Positions 23,339-34,998 of a stretch of DNA of 64,000 nucleotides are shown here, in pieces (the first letter of the stretch is position 1; the number at the start of each line of letters is the position of its first letter). The translations under genes and the position numbers were made by a program. This DNA is from Isoetes taiwanensis (taxonomy: Eukaryota > Streptophyta > Lycopodiopsida > Isoetales > Isoetaceae). The notes beneath the pieces are model-generated. The model worked only from the letters and a program-made list of their open reading frames with translations. It had not been told where the DNA came from and did no database searches. The stretch lies in NCBI GenBank assembly GCA_021234155.1, contig JAJEKV010000004.1, forward strand, positions 30,103,305 through 30,167,304, read 5' to 3'.

Positions 23339-24250
23339 TTAACCTACAATATATTTTCAATGCACTATTAAATAATTTGCACAACAACAAAACCCACAAC
23401 AAACACACATTATTACATAAAACATTTATCGATCCGAAATGTCTCACAAAGTGCAACGGGTTAGCTTTTACATCGCTTTGGCTTGTACAACACCAATCAA
23501 CACGCCTCGTGATCCCTTTCCCACCATCTAGAAAATTCAAAGACCACTAAATATATCGATCACCAAATATACTGCACCATCAAATACCCCAAAAAAGCTT
23601 GGGTGCACTTGGTGAAAGACAATGGTCGCAATTAGCTATCTTAGACAAAGAAACATAATGCCACACCATAATATTTTTCCACCTTTATTTGTGGTATTAT
23701 AAAGGTAGGTCCAAAGCAGAATATAATTCTACCAACGTTGCACTGCCATGGGAGTTGAATAGATGATCTATTTAGCTTTCACTGCTTTTTTAGATTCATT
23801 CTCACTCCTGGTAGATGATATGTTAAAAAAGTACCATTTAATAAGCAAATCTAATAAGTTTTTTGTTTTTAAAGCTATTTGAAGTTCCGTTATAAGTGAG
23901 GGTCTTAACAGACAAGATTCTACATCTAAGATGTCATGAATTTTATCCCCGTCATAGCAAATGACAATTTGGAGGAACTATAGCACAAGATTGAGGATCC
24001 GAGCAATTATCCACAGAACCAAAGGCATTTGAGATAGAAAGGCATTTAAATCCTAGGAGTCTGAGCTTGTTGGCAATTTTCTCTATGACCACATTCGCCT
24101 CCAATCTTGTTCGTTGCAATATTTCCTCTGATAATACATTAACTTCCATGGACGTTTCCATCTTGTTAATCATTTTCTCTATAAGCAAATCTTCAGCTAG
24201 AGCGATCTTTGCCCACCAATTCAAGTTGTGGTTGTCCAGCACTCTTTGAG
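23339..24250. other. Intergenic or decayed gene DNA; one minus-strand frame
   Basis: A minus-strand 96-codon frame (24242-23952) has helical, charged composition ('EDLLIEKMINKMETSMEV', 'ANVVIEKIANKLRLLGF'). It is unassigned. It lies just downstream of the SRA-domain relic on the same strand and could be attached to that pseudogene, but it shows no pre-SET cysteines. Confidence 0.3.
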
Positions 24251-24723
24251 GTTAAACTCTCCATATCGCCATTAGACATAAGCTGTGTCTCATAGGGTTG
24301 TTCATATCCTTCTTACCATTTATAATATGCATCACAAATCTTAGACAATACAAATTACCTCCTTGGTCTTCTTTTTTCTTTCTGTCAGACTTATTGCTTC
24401 CTTGCCCAGTTTAGACAATAGTTTCACCATCATCTTCAAGCTCATCACCATAGCCTCCAGATTTACAAATGCTAGCAAAGAAGTTTAGGAAGATCGCCTA
24501 CATTTTCCTTAGCGCATATGTAGTCAATAATGCTTTGGATTTGCATGTGCAACCCTACAACACATAAGTTTACTATGTAATAGAAATGATCTAAAAACAA
24601 AGCCAAACCATTTCTTAGTATTTTCCCCAACCGCTCTTTTTCATTTCTACCATCATTACAAACCTCTAATTTCCTTTCCATCGACACGACTTCATTAAAC
24701 ACGATTTCAAAGGATTGGTTCAA
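24251..24723 (-). pseudogene. SUVH-type histone methyltransferase relic: SRA (YDG) domain
   Basis: SUVH proteins are plant Su(var)3-9 homologues whose SRA domain binds methylated DNA and whose SET domain methylates histone H3 lysine 9. The minus-strand frame reads 'FNEVVSMERKLE', 'GKILRNGLALF', then 'DHFYYIVNLCVVGLHMQIQ' and 'IIDYI'. After a +1 shift it gives 'FASICKSGGYGDELEDDGET', a TAA stop where the family has Tyr, then 'TGQGSNKSDRKKKEDQGGN' and 'NNPMRH'. This is the family order: linker helix, VELCVVGLH..QAGIDY, SGGY.DD.D, YTGQGG, DQ.L..GN. About 20 residues including the usual GVEVGD motif are missing. No pre-SET, SET or post-SET region was found. The frameshift, stop and deletion make it a pseudogene. 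Confidence 0.75.
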
Positions 24724-25180
24724 AAAGCCTAAAATCTAAAAATATAGGTGAGAAAAATTACATCTAAGGAAACCTTTAAACGATCAAGCTTGCTTTCTTA
24801 CTTGCTTCGCTTTAACCTCGCAAATTGAAAATCACACAAGAGTCGATTAAAATTAAAATGGATGCTTTGATGCACTCTATAAACAAGACGGCAATGTAAG
24901 ATTTTGAACCAAAGACCTCAGAATCTTACAGTGCAAATGCCCTCCACAAAATCCCTCTCACGGTGCTCGATTTGTTCAAAGATATTGCAAAAAAAAAGCA
25001 AAACAATGACCTAGATTAAGCAATCGATATTGATATATCGAGACATGTGGATCCAAAAAAGTAACCCTATACCCCAACACGATCCATGCGGGATTTATCC
25101 CAAAAAACCAGCCCTAACGTTGGAGCACCGCTTGAATAAACCTTTTCGCATAAACCACCCGCTTATGTGGACCCTTTGTC
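24724..25180. other. Intergenic DNA
   Basis: No supported gene. An 83-codon frame starting at 25030 runs into repeat R and has no recognisable motif. Confidence 0.35.
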
Positions 25181-25375
25181 CAATTAAACTCGCTATTTTT
25201 AATCAGATACCGTATTTCCGCCAAATACTTGGTATTTTTTTTGCCATGAGTGACATGGTATTTCCGGGCTATGATCACTAAGGTTATCACAACATAAATT
25301 GTTTTAGAGAAATTACAACTATTAAATTTTCAAGTGCAAACAAAGCCTTTATTTGTTAGAAAGTGACAAATCCAC

Positions 25376-25830
25376 ACAGCTACTACGGATTGAGACAGTA
25401 GATGGGAGCGGCCGCAATTGCCGCAGAAGCTAGACTATGTGCCTCGCTGCCGCCATGTGTTATTGAAGATGAAAGCCATACTCTTCCGAGTTGCCCCCGC
25501 TTTTGAGATAGTCCTAATCATTTTTGACCTTAGCATTCCATTCCACGCCTATTACAACTTCTCGAAAGCACCATCTCGTGCATGACTTGGCATTATACAT
25601 ACTTGAGAGGTTCTAGATAAACGCCGCCAATTATCGAGCCCCCTCAAGAGTCATTATCTCCGCTTGTCTAGTATCATCATTACCGCAAAAGGTTTTTCCC
25701 CTTGAAAATCTTTCGAGGCAGGGGTTTTTAATCCTAGTAGTAATGATTGTACTAGCCCATTGTATGGGTCCCATGACCTATTAGTCTCCGCGGACGCTAA
25801 AAACTATTCTATTCTATTCTATTCTCCCCG
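25376..25830 (+). mobile_element. LINE 3' fragment with (TTCTA)n tail
   Basis: Inserted in repeat R, which resumes at 25831 with 'CCCCGCTTTGAATAAATT'. Translation in shifting frames gives 'AEARLCASLPPCVIEDES', 'HTLPSCPRF' and 'LSIPFHAYYNF', resembling the zinc-knuckle region near the C terminus of plant L1-like reverse transcriptases (C..C....E...H....CP). The 3' end 'GGGTCCCATGACC...TAGTCTCCGCGGACGCTAAAAACT' plus (TTCTA)n matches the insert at 13.59-13.96 kb. Many frame breaks; dead copy. Confidence 0.6.
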
Positions 25831-25980
25831 CTTTGAATAAATTAATATGGTATTTCCGCCAAACACTTGGTTTCTTCGCCATGAGTGATATGGCATTTCA
25901 GGCCGTACCACACGAGGTTATCACAATTTTAATAGAATTATTAAATTTTGGCGCAAACAAAGCCTTTATTTGTTAGAAGG

Positions 25981-26740
25981 TTTTTTTTTTTTTTTTTTGA
26001 TGAACGCGGACCTTTATTACTCAAAAAATACAAAGAGTACATGGGGAACTCAAAACCCAAAGGAGAAGATGTCCACTAGAGCAACACTACCCACCACATA
26101 CATAAGTTACGTAAAAGCAGAGAATATATATCACCATGAGCACAACTGTTTGCTATGAGTAAGTCCGAATCAAGATATCGCCCCAAAATGACACTTTGAC
26201 GCCATTCTTTAAGGAAGAACACTTGTATGCCTTTACAATCCCTACATACGAGCATCAATAAGCACGCATATCTGAAAAGGCATGTCTTTGAAGATGAGAA
26301 GATTTCATCTTCCAAGCAGATGTTATGGAAAGCATTCTTGCCAACTTGTCCCAAGAACTAGGATAGATCGACAATAGAACCTCACACTATTCAAGTCACA
26401 ATGGAAAAGGCTCTAAGCCATTGCCAAGCAAGTCCATGGTGACCTAAGAAAGAGCAAAGGGCAATTGTCTCATTCTATTCTATGCAAAGAGGGCAGATCA
26501 CGAGACTTTGGATAAATTTATGAACAATAGTATTTACCCAGATCTATGAATGATCCGCCACCATAAGATAGATAGCTTTAGGATGGAGAAATTTATCCCA
26601 TACCCATCACTGCATCATTTTTCGATTTTTAAGTGGATAACAAAGGCCACTTTTGCGATGGAGGCAACACTTGTGATGAAGCAGACCACATACATCAAAA
26701 AAGTGCAAAAGGTGCCTCTGGGGAACTCAATGAACCACCC
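25981..26740 (-). mobile_element. Minus-oriented retroposon (L1-like) with poly-A tail
   Basis: The plus strand begins with 18 T residues followed by 'GATGAACGCGGACCTTTATT', which on the minus strand is '...AATAAAGGTCCGCGTTCATC' plus poly-A, a common plant L1-type 3' end. The minus strand has a 92-codon frame (26354-26076) with 'QVGKNAFHNICLEDEI' and 'LRNLCMWWVVLL'. Just upstream, in broken frames, is text like the C..C/ET..H zinc-knuckle region. Repeat R is interrupted here and resumes at 26740 with 'GTAAAGTGATATAGTCCTC'. No clean target duplication could be verified. Confidence 0.5.
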
Positions 26741-29700
26741 GTAAAGTGATATAGTCCTCACTAGAAACAAGCTTAGCCATAATAACACATTATTTTTGTC
26801 TAACAATATGTTATTCACCCCGCTTTGAATAAATTAATATGGTAATATCGTATTTCGCCAATATCTTGGTATTTTTGAGCCATATACTTGGTATTTCTAT
26901 CCAAATATTTGATATTATCCGCCAAATACATTTTTTAAATTTTGGTAAAACCAACTACTTGGTACTTGCCATTAGTGATGGTTTTTTTTTTGGATCACTA
27001 AGGTTATCACAAAAAATTGTTTTAGAGCAATACAACTATTAAAAACTTTAGTGGAAAACCTTTTATTTGTTAGAAAGTGACATAGTCCCCACTAGCAATA
27101 AGTTTAGCCTTATAATCTATTCACCATGATGCTAAAAATCTATTATATTCTTATAATAACATTGGCTTATTTTATCCTAATAATGCCCTCCTTGGCCAAC
27201 AACTCTTGGCGACATTCTTTAAAACATGGTTTTTCCCTCAAATGGTTTTTCTCATCACTCTGCAACAAAGATTTGTGGTCAAGCTATTTTGAAGATGATA
27301 TTTCATCTATATGGTGGCATCTCTAATTTATGAATGGTTTCTTTGCCATTTTACCCATAAAACTAGGAATATATCAAACATTCAATAATAACTATTGGGA
27401 TGGAAAAGGCTTTATCCAGTACATTCTCCCCGCAAAATTGGTCTTGGTGACCTGAATCAGAGGGGGGGTCTCATTCCTCTAAAAAAAGAGCCCAAATTTG
27501 GGTTGAGCAATATGGCGGCCTAAAAGCCACCATAAGATAGATTTGAACCTGGAGGTGCTCCTTCCAAGTTGTTTACTTTTGATCACCAGGATAACTAAAG
27601 TTGCTTTACTTTGAAACAAGCAGCCTTTGTAGCATACCACATACATTTGCCTAGATTTTTTAACTCTATGAAAGGCTTTTTGTTATTCCTCCTAGAAACA
27701 AGCTTTGAATAATGTCTATGTAATGATGTGTCTAAAGAAATAATATTCTCCTGGCTTTGAATAAATTGTGTTGAATATCTTGTTTACATTCTCACCATAT
27801 ATGCTTGGTATTTCTATCAAATACTTGATATTTGTATACGTAAAATACTTATTTCTTGCCGGCTACTTGGTATTTAAAGAGACCCAACTACTTGGTAATA
27901 ATATATATGACCGTAATGGTATTTTTGGCCATGATCACTAAGGTTATCACAACATAATTGTTTTAGAGCAATACAACTATTAAATTTTTAAGTGCAAAAA
28001 ACCTTTATTTGTTAGAAAGTGACATGGTCCTCACTATTCTTAAGTTTAGGCTTATAATCTATTCTCAAGGCCTTGCTAAAAAATCTATTATATTCTTAAA
28101 TAACAACTTATTTTATCCTATATATGTATTATTCTCCTTGGCCAACAACCTAGTATTTACGGCCAAAAACATGGTTTATGGCCAAATGGTTTTGGCCAAA
28201 ACCAAATGGTTTATGGCCAAAAAACCATGTATTTGTGGTCAAGCTATTTGTGGCCATGATATTCTTGGGCATATATGGTGGCATCTACACATCGTATGAT
28301 TTAAGATCTACCCACCTAAAAGCAACATATATCAAACATTGAATAAGCTTGGTTGAGAAGCACTATCTAATTTGGCTACAAAGTACATTCTCGGATTTCA
28401 AAGTATTGGTCTGTATGCAAAAATAGATATCATATCATTCAAAAAAATATTTACACGGAAAGATCAGGGTTGAGCTATGGCGACCTCAAAAGCCACCAAA
28501 GACAATTTGAACCTAAAAGATGTTGGCAAACTACATTAATTTGTTTAGCTTTTTGATCTTTAAGTCACCTAGAAGCAGCATGACATGACATTAACTTTTG
28601 AGCTAAGAATTTGTTTTTAGCATACTTTAAATTTGAATGAATCTATGCAAGGCTTTTTGTTATTTGGTCTGCTTACCATGTCTATGTAATGATGTGTTTG
28701 GTAAAGAAATAGGAAACAAGTACTTATAGAACATTGCAATGGTCCTCCCCTAAAGTTTTCAAATACATTTAGATTGCGGAAATGCAGTCTTTAAATACAA
28801 TGGTCTACATAACATATGTATGGCCAAAAGGAACCTAGCTTCAATCCATATTTGTCCATAAATACCATGGTCTTTTAAGGACCATATTGTCTCTATAACA
28901 ATATATATGACCGAAATACTCAAAAATACAAGGCCTAGATAAATAACAATATTTCTCATCGATGAAACACCATGGTATGGCCAAAAATACCATAGTATTT
29001 GGCCAAAATACCGAGTATATTGGCCAAAATACCGGTGTTTGCCGGAAATACCATGGTCTTGGCCTCATTCTTGAATTGTGATAGGCAAAATACGATCATA
29101 TGATTCAAGGCCTTATAAATAACAATATTATCCCATGGAAATAACCAATGCTTATTGTCTAAATAACAATAAATATGGCAATGCCATATCAGGATATTTG
29201 GCCGAAATACCATGTATTCCTAGAAATACCATGGTATATGAAGCCATCTAACAAGGTCATGGCCAAAACTACCATGATATATGGCCAAAAATACCATGAT
29301 CTTGTTGGTTTTAAAACCATGGCCTTGGCGAACATGCCATATAATCTTGGCCTTGTTCTTATAGTGTGATAGGCAAAAATACACATCATGTATGATTCAA
29401 AGATCCTTTCACCTAAAAGACAACATGGCATGAATTGATTGACAAAACATCCTGGTTGAGAATTATCCAATGGCATTTATTGGTAGAAATTGTTCATATC
29501 GTGGATTTCAAAGCATCTTAGTACTATGTATGCAAAATAGGATATCATATCATTTTTAAAATATATTTACCGTGTCGGATCGGTGTTTTATAGGCGTTTC
29601 ACCTAAAAGCAACATGGCATGATCACCTAAAAGAAGGGATGGCATGATCACTATCTTTGGCCCTTTGGCATTGCCTCCACCTTCACCTAGAAGCTGACAT

Positions 29701-29900
29701 GACATGACATTAACTTAAAGAGCTAAGAATAAAGATTTTTTTCAAAAAAGTAAATATTGGAATGAATGCAATACCTTGACATTTTTCCAATATGGTCTTC
29801 AACATTCCTTTGAGAAAATGTTAAGTGCAAGCCTTCTTTCTCTTCTTGCCGCTTTCAATGGAAGATGCAAGAAACCTAGCAATAGTCTTCCCACTAAAGT

Positions 29901-31296
29901 TTTTCAACCATGTCTAGACTAGGGGCCCGCGGTATTTGACCTGGTGTGCATCCTTGCCATTGGTACTATAAAGTTCAGCCAAAAGGAACCATGCTTCTAT
30001 CCATATTTGTGGACTTCTAGCTATGGTCTCCTTTATGGACCACTTGTGTCATCTATGCTCACTAGTAACTTTGGGTTTTGACTCAAAATACCAGCAATGC
30101 TTTGTTCCATAATTTCTTCATCGGATGAAACACCCATTGCATGGCCCATCTTCGAAGGAGGCAAGCTTTAAAAGCGCTTAGATTGTAAGCATTCAACGAG
30201 ATCCATAAAGGTTCCACAAAACCTTAAAATATCTCCCTCATTGTACTTTTTCCATTATTAGGATCACCTTAGCTTGTGCTTTGGCACATATTCCATTTCA
30301 TACCCCATGGACAATCCACGGGTGGACCAATGCTCATATACCACATCTACTAAATAAGGCAATGCCTCCCTATTATCATTCGGTATCCATGTTGACTCCA
30401 CACACTACCCTCCCTTCCTTGAAACCATCTAACAACTTCATCGAAGGTCTCTAGCACCTATATTTGTTGTCTCAACTATGTAACTCCTGTCTCTTGTTGG
30501 TTTTAAAACCCTCATCCTTCATGAACATGTTATATATATATGTGGGTTTGTAATATACATAACGACATGTAAAAATCAGCCAATCAATAACTTGCCTTCC
30601 TCGAGAAGCATGCTTAGAGATTCCTAATCTTCTCTTCATGTGTAGAAATAAAGATAAGACTCTATCTTGGCATTTGTCTCTTGCTTGGCGTGAGGATACA
30701 TCCTTGTAGCTTAATTATCCAATGTGTGATGTTATTGGTCGGACCTTGTTCATATAAACCCTAGCCCTCTTCCACATCTTTGTACTTTTCCTTGAATTCA
30801 TCCAAGAGCTTCAATACCTCTTTCACGACAAGCCTCCACATAATCACCGGTCCTTCTTGGATCACATTCCTACGGTTGGCATACATGATATGCCCGGGTC
30901 ATAAACATTTTCCCTCTCACCTTCTTGTTCTTGGCCCAGCCCTCAAGAGCAACTTCATCAACTTCTTTTCACATGCCAAATACACAACTGAATTTTTGTT
31001 CGGTGCCGCACATCCTTCAAGGCATTGGCCTTAGCCCAATCGTCGTCCTAATGAACCATGAAGGTTCCCGGGTTGGGTCCTCCTATGTATAGGGTTCTTC
31101 ATGGCAATCGACCAATGGTGGATGTCTTCTGGGTGGCACTAGAGGATAGAGCCCAAACAGCGGGGACACCATTTCCATGCGTGTCATAGACTAGCAAGGT
31201 ATACAGGCTATAACAATGATCATTGGTCTTGAAGGTTGAGTCCATGGCTACAACATTCCCCTGTCCATGTTCCAACAAGATCTTCATTTGAAAGGG
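29901..31296 (-). pseudogene. MULE transposase relic, interrupted by LTR element
   Basis: MULE (Mutator-like) transposases cut and paste DNA transposons. The minus strand reads 'TPFQMKILLEHGQ', 'VVAMDSTFKTNDH', 'YSLYTLLVYDTHGNGVPAVW' (31290-31140), the start of the DDE catalytic region with its first Asp. Downstream in broken frames come 'DDDWAKANALKDV', 'KIQLCIWHVKR', 'DYVEACRERGIEAL', 'EFKEKYKDV', and near 30300 'CPWGMKWNMC', a SWIM zinc-finger remnant. Order and spacing match plant MULE and FAR1-related proteins. The N-terminal half is absent because the gypsy-type element begins at 31297. The copy has many stops and shifts. Confidence 0.78.
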
Positions 31297-32819
31297 TGTG
31301 ACATTCTAGGTATTTATCACGGTATCATTATACATACCATGACCGTCACCAATAATTAATTAAACCCTTAAGGGTCAATAGGGGATAACTTAGATTCATT
31401 TAAAATGGATGGGCTATGCTAATAAAATTAGGGGATAATTAACCCAATTATGCTAATTAAGGTATAATTAGTTAAATGTCACCAATAAGGGAGTGCCACC
31501 TGGCTAACTTCGATTGGCCAAGTGGGACTTGCTAATTTGAGTGGAGAAATAGGGGTCCTACCCCGGTTTTGCCCAAATTCGAATTGGGAAGAGGGGAGGA
31601 GGAGCGACTACGGTTTTTGCAGTTCTTGCCAAATGAGACCCCAAGTATGGAGACCTCTGTGATAATGGCTCTAGCCAAGAGATGGTTAGTCCTTAGATAG
31701 CTTCTATCTCCACCAACACTTCTTTGAATAGATGGAATGGTTAAATTCTCTTTCTTATGTTGTTTTGGATGATGATGGATACTTATATGGTGTTTATATT
31801 CTTTCTTTACTTTTTACTCCCTCAGGTGTATTGGGGTTAAGGGAAGGGTAGAGATCTAAAGGCCATCTAGAAGTAGAGATGTTCCTAGTTAGAACCCTTA
31901 AAACCCAGTAAATGCGGCATGTGCTCAAGAGCCAACCTGGCTGAGGATGCTATGTTGTAGTTCAGCACCACACAACGGACACAAATGGGAAATCGGGGGT
32001 GGAGCCATGCTGAGTGTGGCTACTGGGGCTTCTACAGTGTGCTAGGCCTATAGTCGGTCCTTTGTGTGTGGGCGGGTATGGAGTCGACACCTCTGGAGGT
32101 GGATTGGATATGGCGTGATGGGCGTCCTCGACTTTGTGTAGATTTAGGGTGGTAAGTGGGAGGGTATGGATCACGGTGCTTCTGGGTGGCGGGTATCCTC
32201 TAGCACACCCCAGGGAACCGTTGTGATCTGGGAGGAGAAGCTTCTCTGACCTGCCTCATCGGACCGGGGAGATGTAACTCGGAGTAGTCCCAAAGGGTGA
32301 TTCCTTGGGATTGCATCTCCGGAGGGCTACAAGCACGTCATAGCATGATTGACTTATCACCAAAGTGTGTGCGAGGGGCGGGATGGAGTGGACTATCCTA
32401 GCCATTGTCTTATGCCAGCCAACGCCATGTTATACTTCCGTCTGCTGTTATCTTGGGCCTGGCCGTCAGTTGACCCCTTGGAGTCTAAGCCTCGGGTAGC
32501 GCCTTGTTATGATATATTGCTCATGTTATTAATGGTTGTACTTTTCTTTCGTTGATGATGATGAGTGGGCCATCCTTCGTGGTGGTATATTATTTAGCAT
32601 GATTGGTGTATGCTAACGTGTATGTATGCTTCCGCTGTATAGGATTTCCCATAAAGAACGTGGGACGAATGACACCTCCGTGTTCCTCGTTCGGACACTT
32701 GGCCATCCCAAGTGGTCCGAGTATGACGGAGGGCCTGACCGTGGTGAGGTAGTCGCCATGGGAGGGGAATTCCCGTATTTATACAATGGGAGCATCGTAT
32801 AGATTCTGAGAGTATCACA
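31297..32819 (+). repeat. 5' LTR of chromovirus element (1,523 bp)
   Basis: Starts TGTGACATTC next to MULE coding sequence and ends '...AGTATCACA' one base before the primer site, giving TG...CA ends. The first ~530 bp match 42299-42829 ('CATACCATGACCGTCACC', 'CCCTTAAGGGTCAATAGGGG', 'GATAGCTTCTATCTCCAC'). The rest has no second copy in the window. 'TTAAACCCTTAAGGGT' contains a short palindrome. A promoter is expected in the LTR, but I cannot place the start site. Confidence 0.88.
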
Positions 32820-32820
32820 G

Positions 32821-32838
32821 TGGTATCCGAGCTAGGTT
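32821..32838 (+). promoter_or_regulatory. Primer-binding site, initiator Met tRNA type
   Basis: TGGTATCCGAGCTAGGTT follows the LTR end by one base. It matches the typical plant iMet-tRNA primer site (TGGTATCAGAGC...) except for C in place of A at position 8 and T in place of C at position 13. This is where minus-strand DNA synthesis would be primed. Confidence 0.85.
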
Positions 32839-34435
32839 TTGGGTAGACCAAATCATTGCACTGGCCATAGTCTAACTCGTTAGTTGACGATACTTTTTCT
32901 TTGGTTAAAGTATTCTAACTCTGTAGTTAGTATGTGGGTGACCTAATTATGGGAGGAATAACTTAGTTGAGTAGGAGGGTGTTCTATAGTAGAGTGGTTA
33001 GATTTAGATGGTGGGCGGATGTTAGGTGTTTTTGCAAGCCGCCATAACTTTCTCGGTAGCTCGGATGGGCCGAGATTTTTGCTTCAAACGTGTCGGCCAT
33101 GATCCAATTATCTTTGGGATTCGTTGTTGGCATGAAACTAGCCTAAAAAGGGTCAAAAACCCTACTCGAGGCCCGCTTCGAGTGGAGTGTCTTAAATTTT
33201 AAGCGGGGCACGTTTAATCACAACAGCCTTTGGTATAAAGCAGCGTATTCCATTTGTATAAATATAAAAAAAAATAAAAAAAGTTTCAAATTTTTTTTTG
33301 AATCTTTAATTAAAAAAAAGTGACAGTTATTTTTTTCTACTTTTCTTCTGCCGAGTGCCTCGCCCTGTCCGTCCGCCATAGCCGCCGGAGTTGGAGCTCA
33401 AAGCGCCTTGCCTCTACTAATTGCCCAGCGCCATCGTCATCACTTAAGCGCCTCCTTTCACACCTCTTTTTCCACCTAGTGCCCATGAATATGGCCTTGC
33501 ACTAAAAGTACTCTAAGTCCCAAAGAACTTCATGATGCTCCAAATATTTGCCCAACTTCGGAGCACCTTTACTCTTGACGGGATCGGTCGAGACTTTTGG
33601 TGGTCTGTGCGGCTTCTTCGCCCGGTTTAGGATTCCATATCCCATCTTCCACCTCTCCGAGTGCTTTTCGATAAAAGCTCAACCTTCTCCAAAGAGCCTT
33701 ATCGTGGTTGAGCAACGACCAAGTGATGATCTTTGGTTAAAAAGTTTTATCCACCCTCGTGCATGGAGGTCCACGAGGAGGAAGCCATCCGGGAGGGAGG
33801 CCGAGAATCGGGGAGCTAGCCCACACGGATGACACCCGGAAGATGGAGAGGAGACCCAAAAGCTTCGGGGCCTCGGTATATTTACCTAGGTGATGGGAGA
33901 GCCATTATAGGCGGCAACCCCTTTGAGCTTCCCCTTATGAGTATGATGAGGCCACCCGAGTTTCACTTGGGGTGAAGTCCCATCCTACATTACTACAGAT
34001 CATTTGATCATGATTCAGTTCAACATTCAAGCCCGGTCAGACCGTTACCGTGCCGAACTGCTTCGAAGGATCCTTGACGGCAGCTTACATTTGAATGGAA
34101 GAGAGCATGGCCATTGCCGTGCCGCCTGTGAAGAGGGAAGGGGCGGCGGCAATAATAGCGGAGGAGCTTACCCAGCGAACCAAAGATCGGCGGTGGCCGG
34201 CGATAAATCTGAGCAAGAGGCCAGCCGTGACCACGATCGGTGAGAAGCCTCCATTAAGATAGATAAGCGAAGGTCCCCCCACATAAAGTCGAGGAGCCAA
34301 TACAAGGAAAAGCTCAAAAAGGCATTGGGAGTGTCGGGAAGGTCCACGAGCTCGGCGCCCATTTTGAAGGCAGGTGTGGATGCGGCCGGCCTCACCCGGT
34401 GTCGGGGCAAGACCTTGCCCAAGCCGATCTTTCAC
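32839..34435 (+). other. Long leader of chromovirus element, unassigned
   Basis: Between the primer site and the H3-like segment is sequence without gag or pol features. Short plus-strand frames (33320-33505, 33548-33832, 34004-34243) and a minus-strand 145-codon frame (34085-34522) are present. One plus-strand stretch reads plausibly as protein in a broken frame ('MAIAVPPVKREGAAAIIAEE', then 'TQRTKDRRWPAINLSKRP'). No family is recognised. It may be captured host DNA, a nested insertion, or an expanded leader. Confidence 0.4.
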
Positions 34436-34692
34436 GACCCGGGGCGGTGACCCCAAAGAAACGCGCTCCGGTTCAAGCCGGGAGGGCCTGATGGCCTTAT
34501 GGGAGATAAAAGTAAGTACCAAAAGAACATCGAGCTCCTGTTAAGGAAGCTCCACTTTCAGTGGCTGGTCCTCGAAATAGCCCAGGAATTCAAGACTGAC
34601 CTGCGGTTCCAAAATTTTGCTATACTAGCATTGCAGGAGGCTGCTGAGGCTTACCTCATAGCACGAAGGATTTGGCTCTGGCCCGAAGAATT
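34436..34692 (+). pseudogene. Histone H3-like pseudogene inside the LTR element
   Basis: Histone H3 is a core nucleosome protein. The plus-strand frame gives '[20 protein letters not shown]', then '[20 protein letters not shown]' and 'QEAAEAYL', the alpha-N, alpha-1 and alpha-2 regions of H3 in order. Just before it, in a frame shifted by two bases, 'ALWEIK' stands where H3 has ALREIR. After 'AEAYL' it jumps to '[12 protein letters not shown]', corresponding to the 'LARRIRGE' end of H3, so about 26 codons (loop 2 and part of alpha-3) are deleted. The canonical N-terminal tail is not recognisable. Substitutions at conserved positions (P to H, R to W) and the deletion show it is not functional. 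It is followed at ~34.8 kb by a long (AAT)n tract. Confidence 0.82.
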
Positions 34693-34797
34693 CGGGGAGA
34701 TCATAATTAGCTTGTCCAACAAGCATCTTTTCTTGTATCAATTTTGTATAATATATGAATATAATTGAATTTTGTCAATTTAAACTTTGTCTTACAA

Positions 34798-34801
34798 AAG
34801 A

Positions 34802-34876
<75 letters not shown>

Positions 34877-34880
34877 TTTA
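34798..34880. repeat. (AAT)n microsatellite, ~25 units
   Basis: Uninterrupted AAT/TAA triplets lie about 110 bases after the end of the H3-like frame. They could be an ordinary microsatellite or the expanded tail of a retroposed H3 copy. Confidence 0.95.
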
Positions 34881-34998
34881 ATAATTTTAATATTTTTCAA
34901 CAACGGCTAACGTCGACATAAAAGTAAAAAGGTATTTAAAGACCTTTAGGGTTTCATTTCTTATCTTTTGCTTATCTTGTTCCTTCTTCCTCCTCCAT

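Larger units (their letters stand above)
25181..29900. repeat. Degenerate tandem block of AT-rich repeat R and derivatives
   Basis: The blocks 'ACTAAGGTTATCACAA', 'AAGTGCAAA...CTTTATTTGTTAGAA' and 'GCTTTGAATAAATT' recur in plus orientation near 25275, 25912, 26998 and 27944. Between them, 'TATATGGCCAAAAATACCAT', 'TTGGTATTT' and 'AATACCATGGT' are repeated many times, densest at 28150-29320. A longer derived unit with 'CATATATCAAACATT', 'GCCACC(A)TAAGATAGAT' and 'AGGCTTTTTGTTATT' appears near 26560, 27360-27700, 28320-28680 and weakly at 29400-29760. This suggests the LINE-bearing version was itself amplified. Numerous 60-100-codon frames here are judged incidental. Confidence 0.75.

Noticed and set aside
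23952-24242. 96-codon minus frame as the pre-SET/SET part of the SUVH relic
   Set aside because: It has none of the clustered cysteines or the SET motifs expected; left unassigned.
34085-34522. 145-codon minus-strand frame in the LTR element
   Set aside because: It runs antisense to the H3-like pseudogene and leader and has no recognised motifs.
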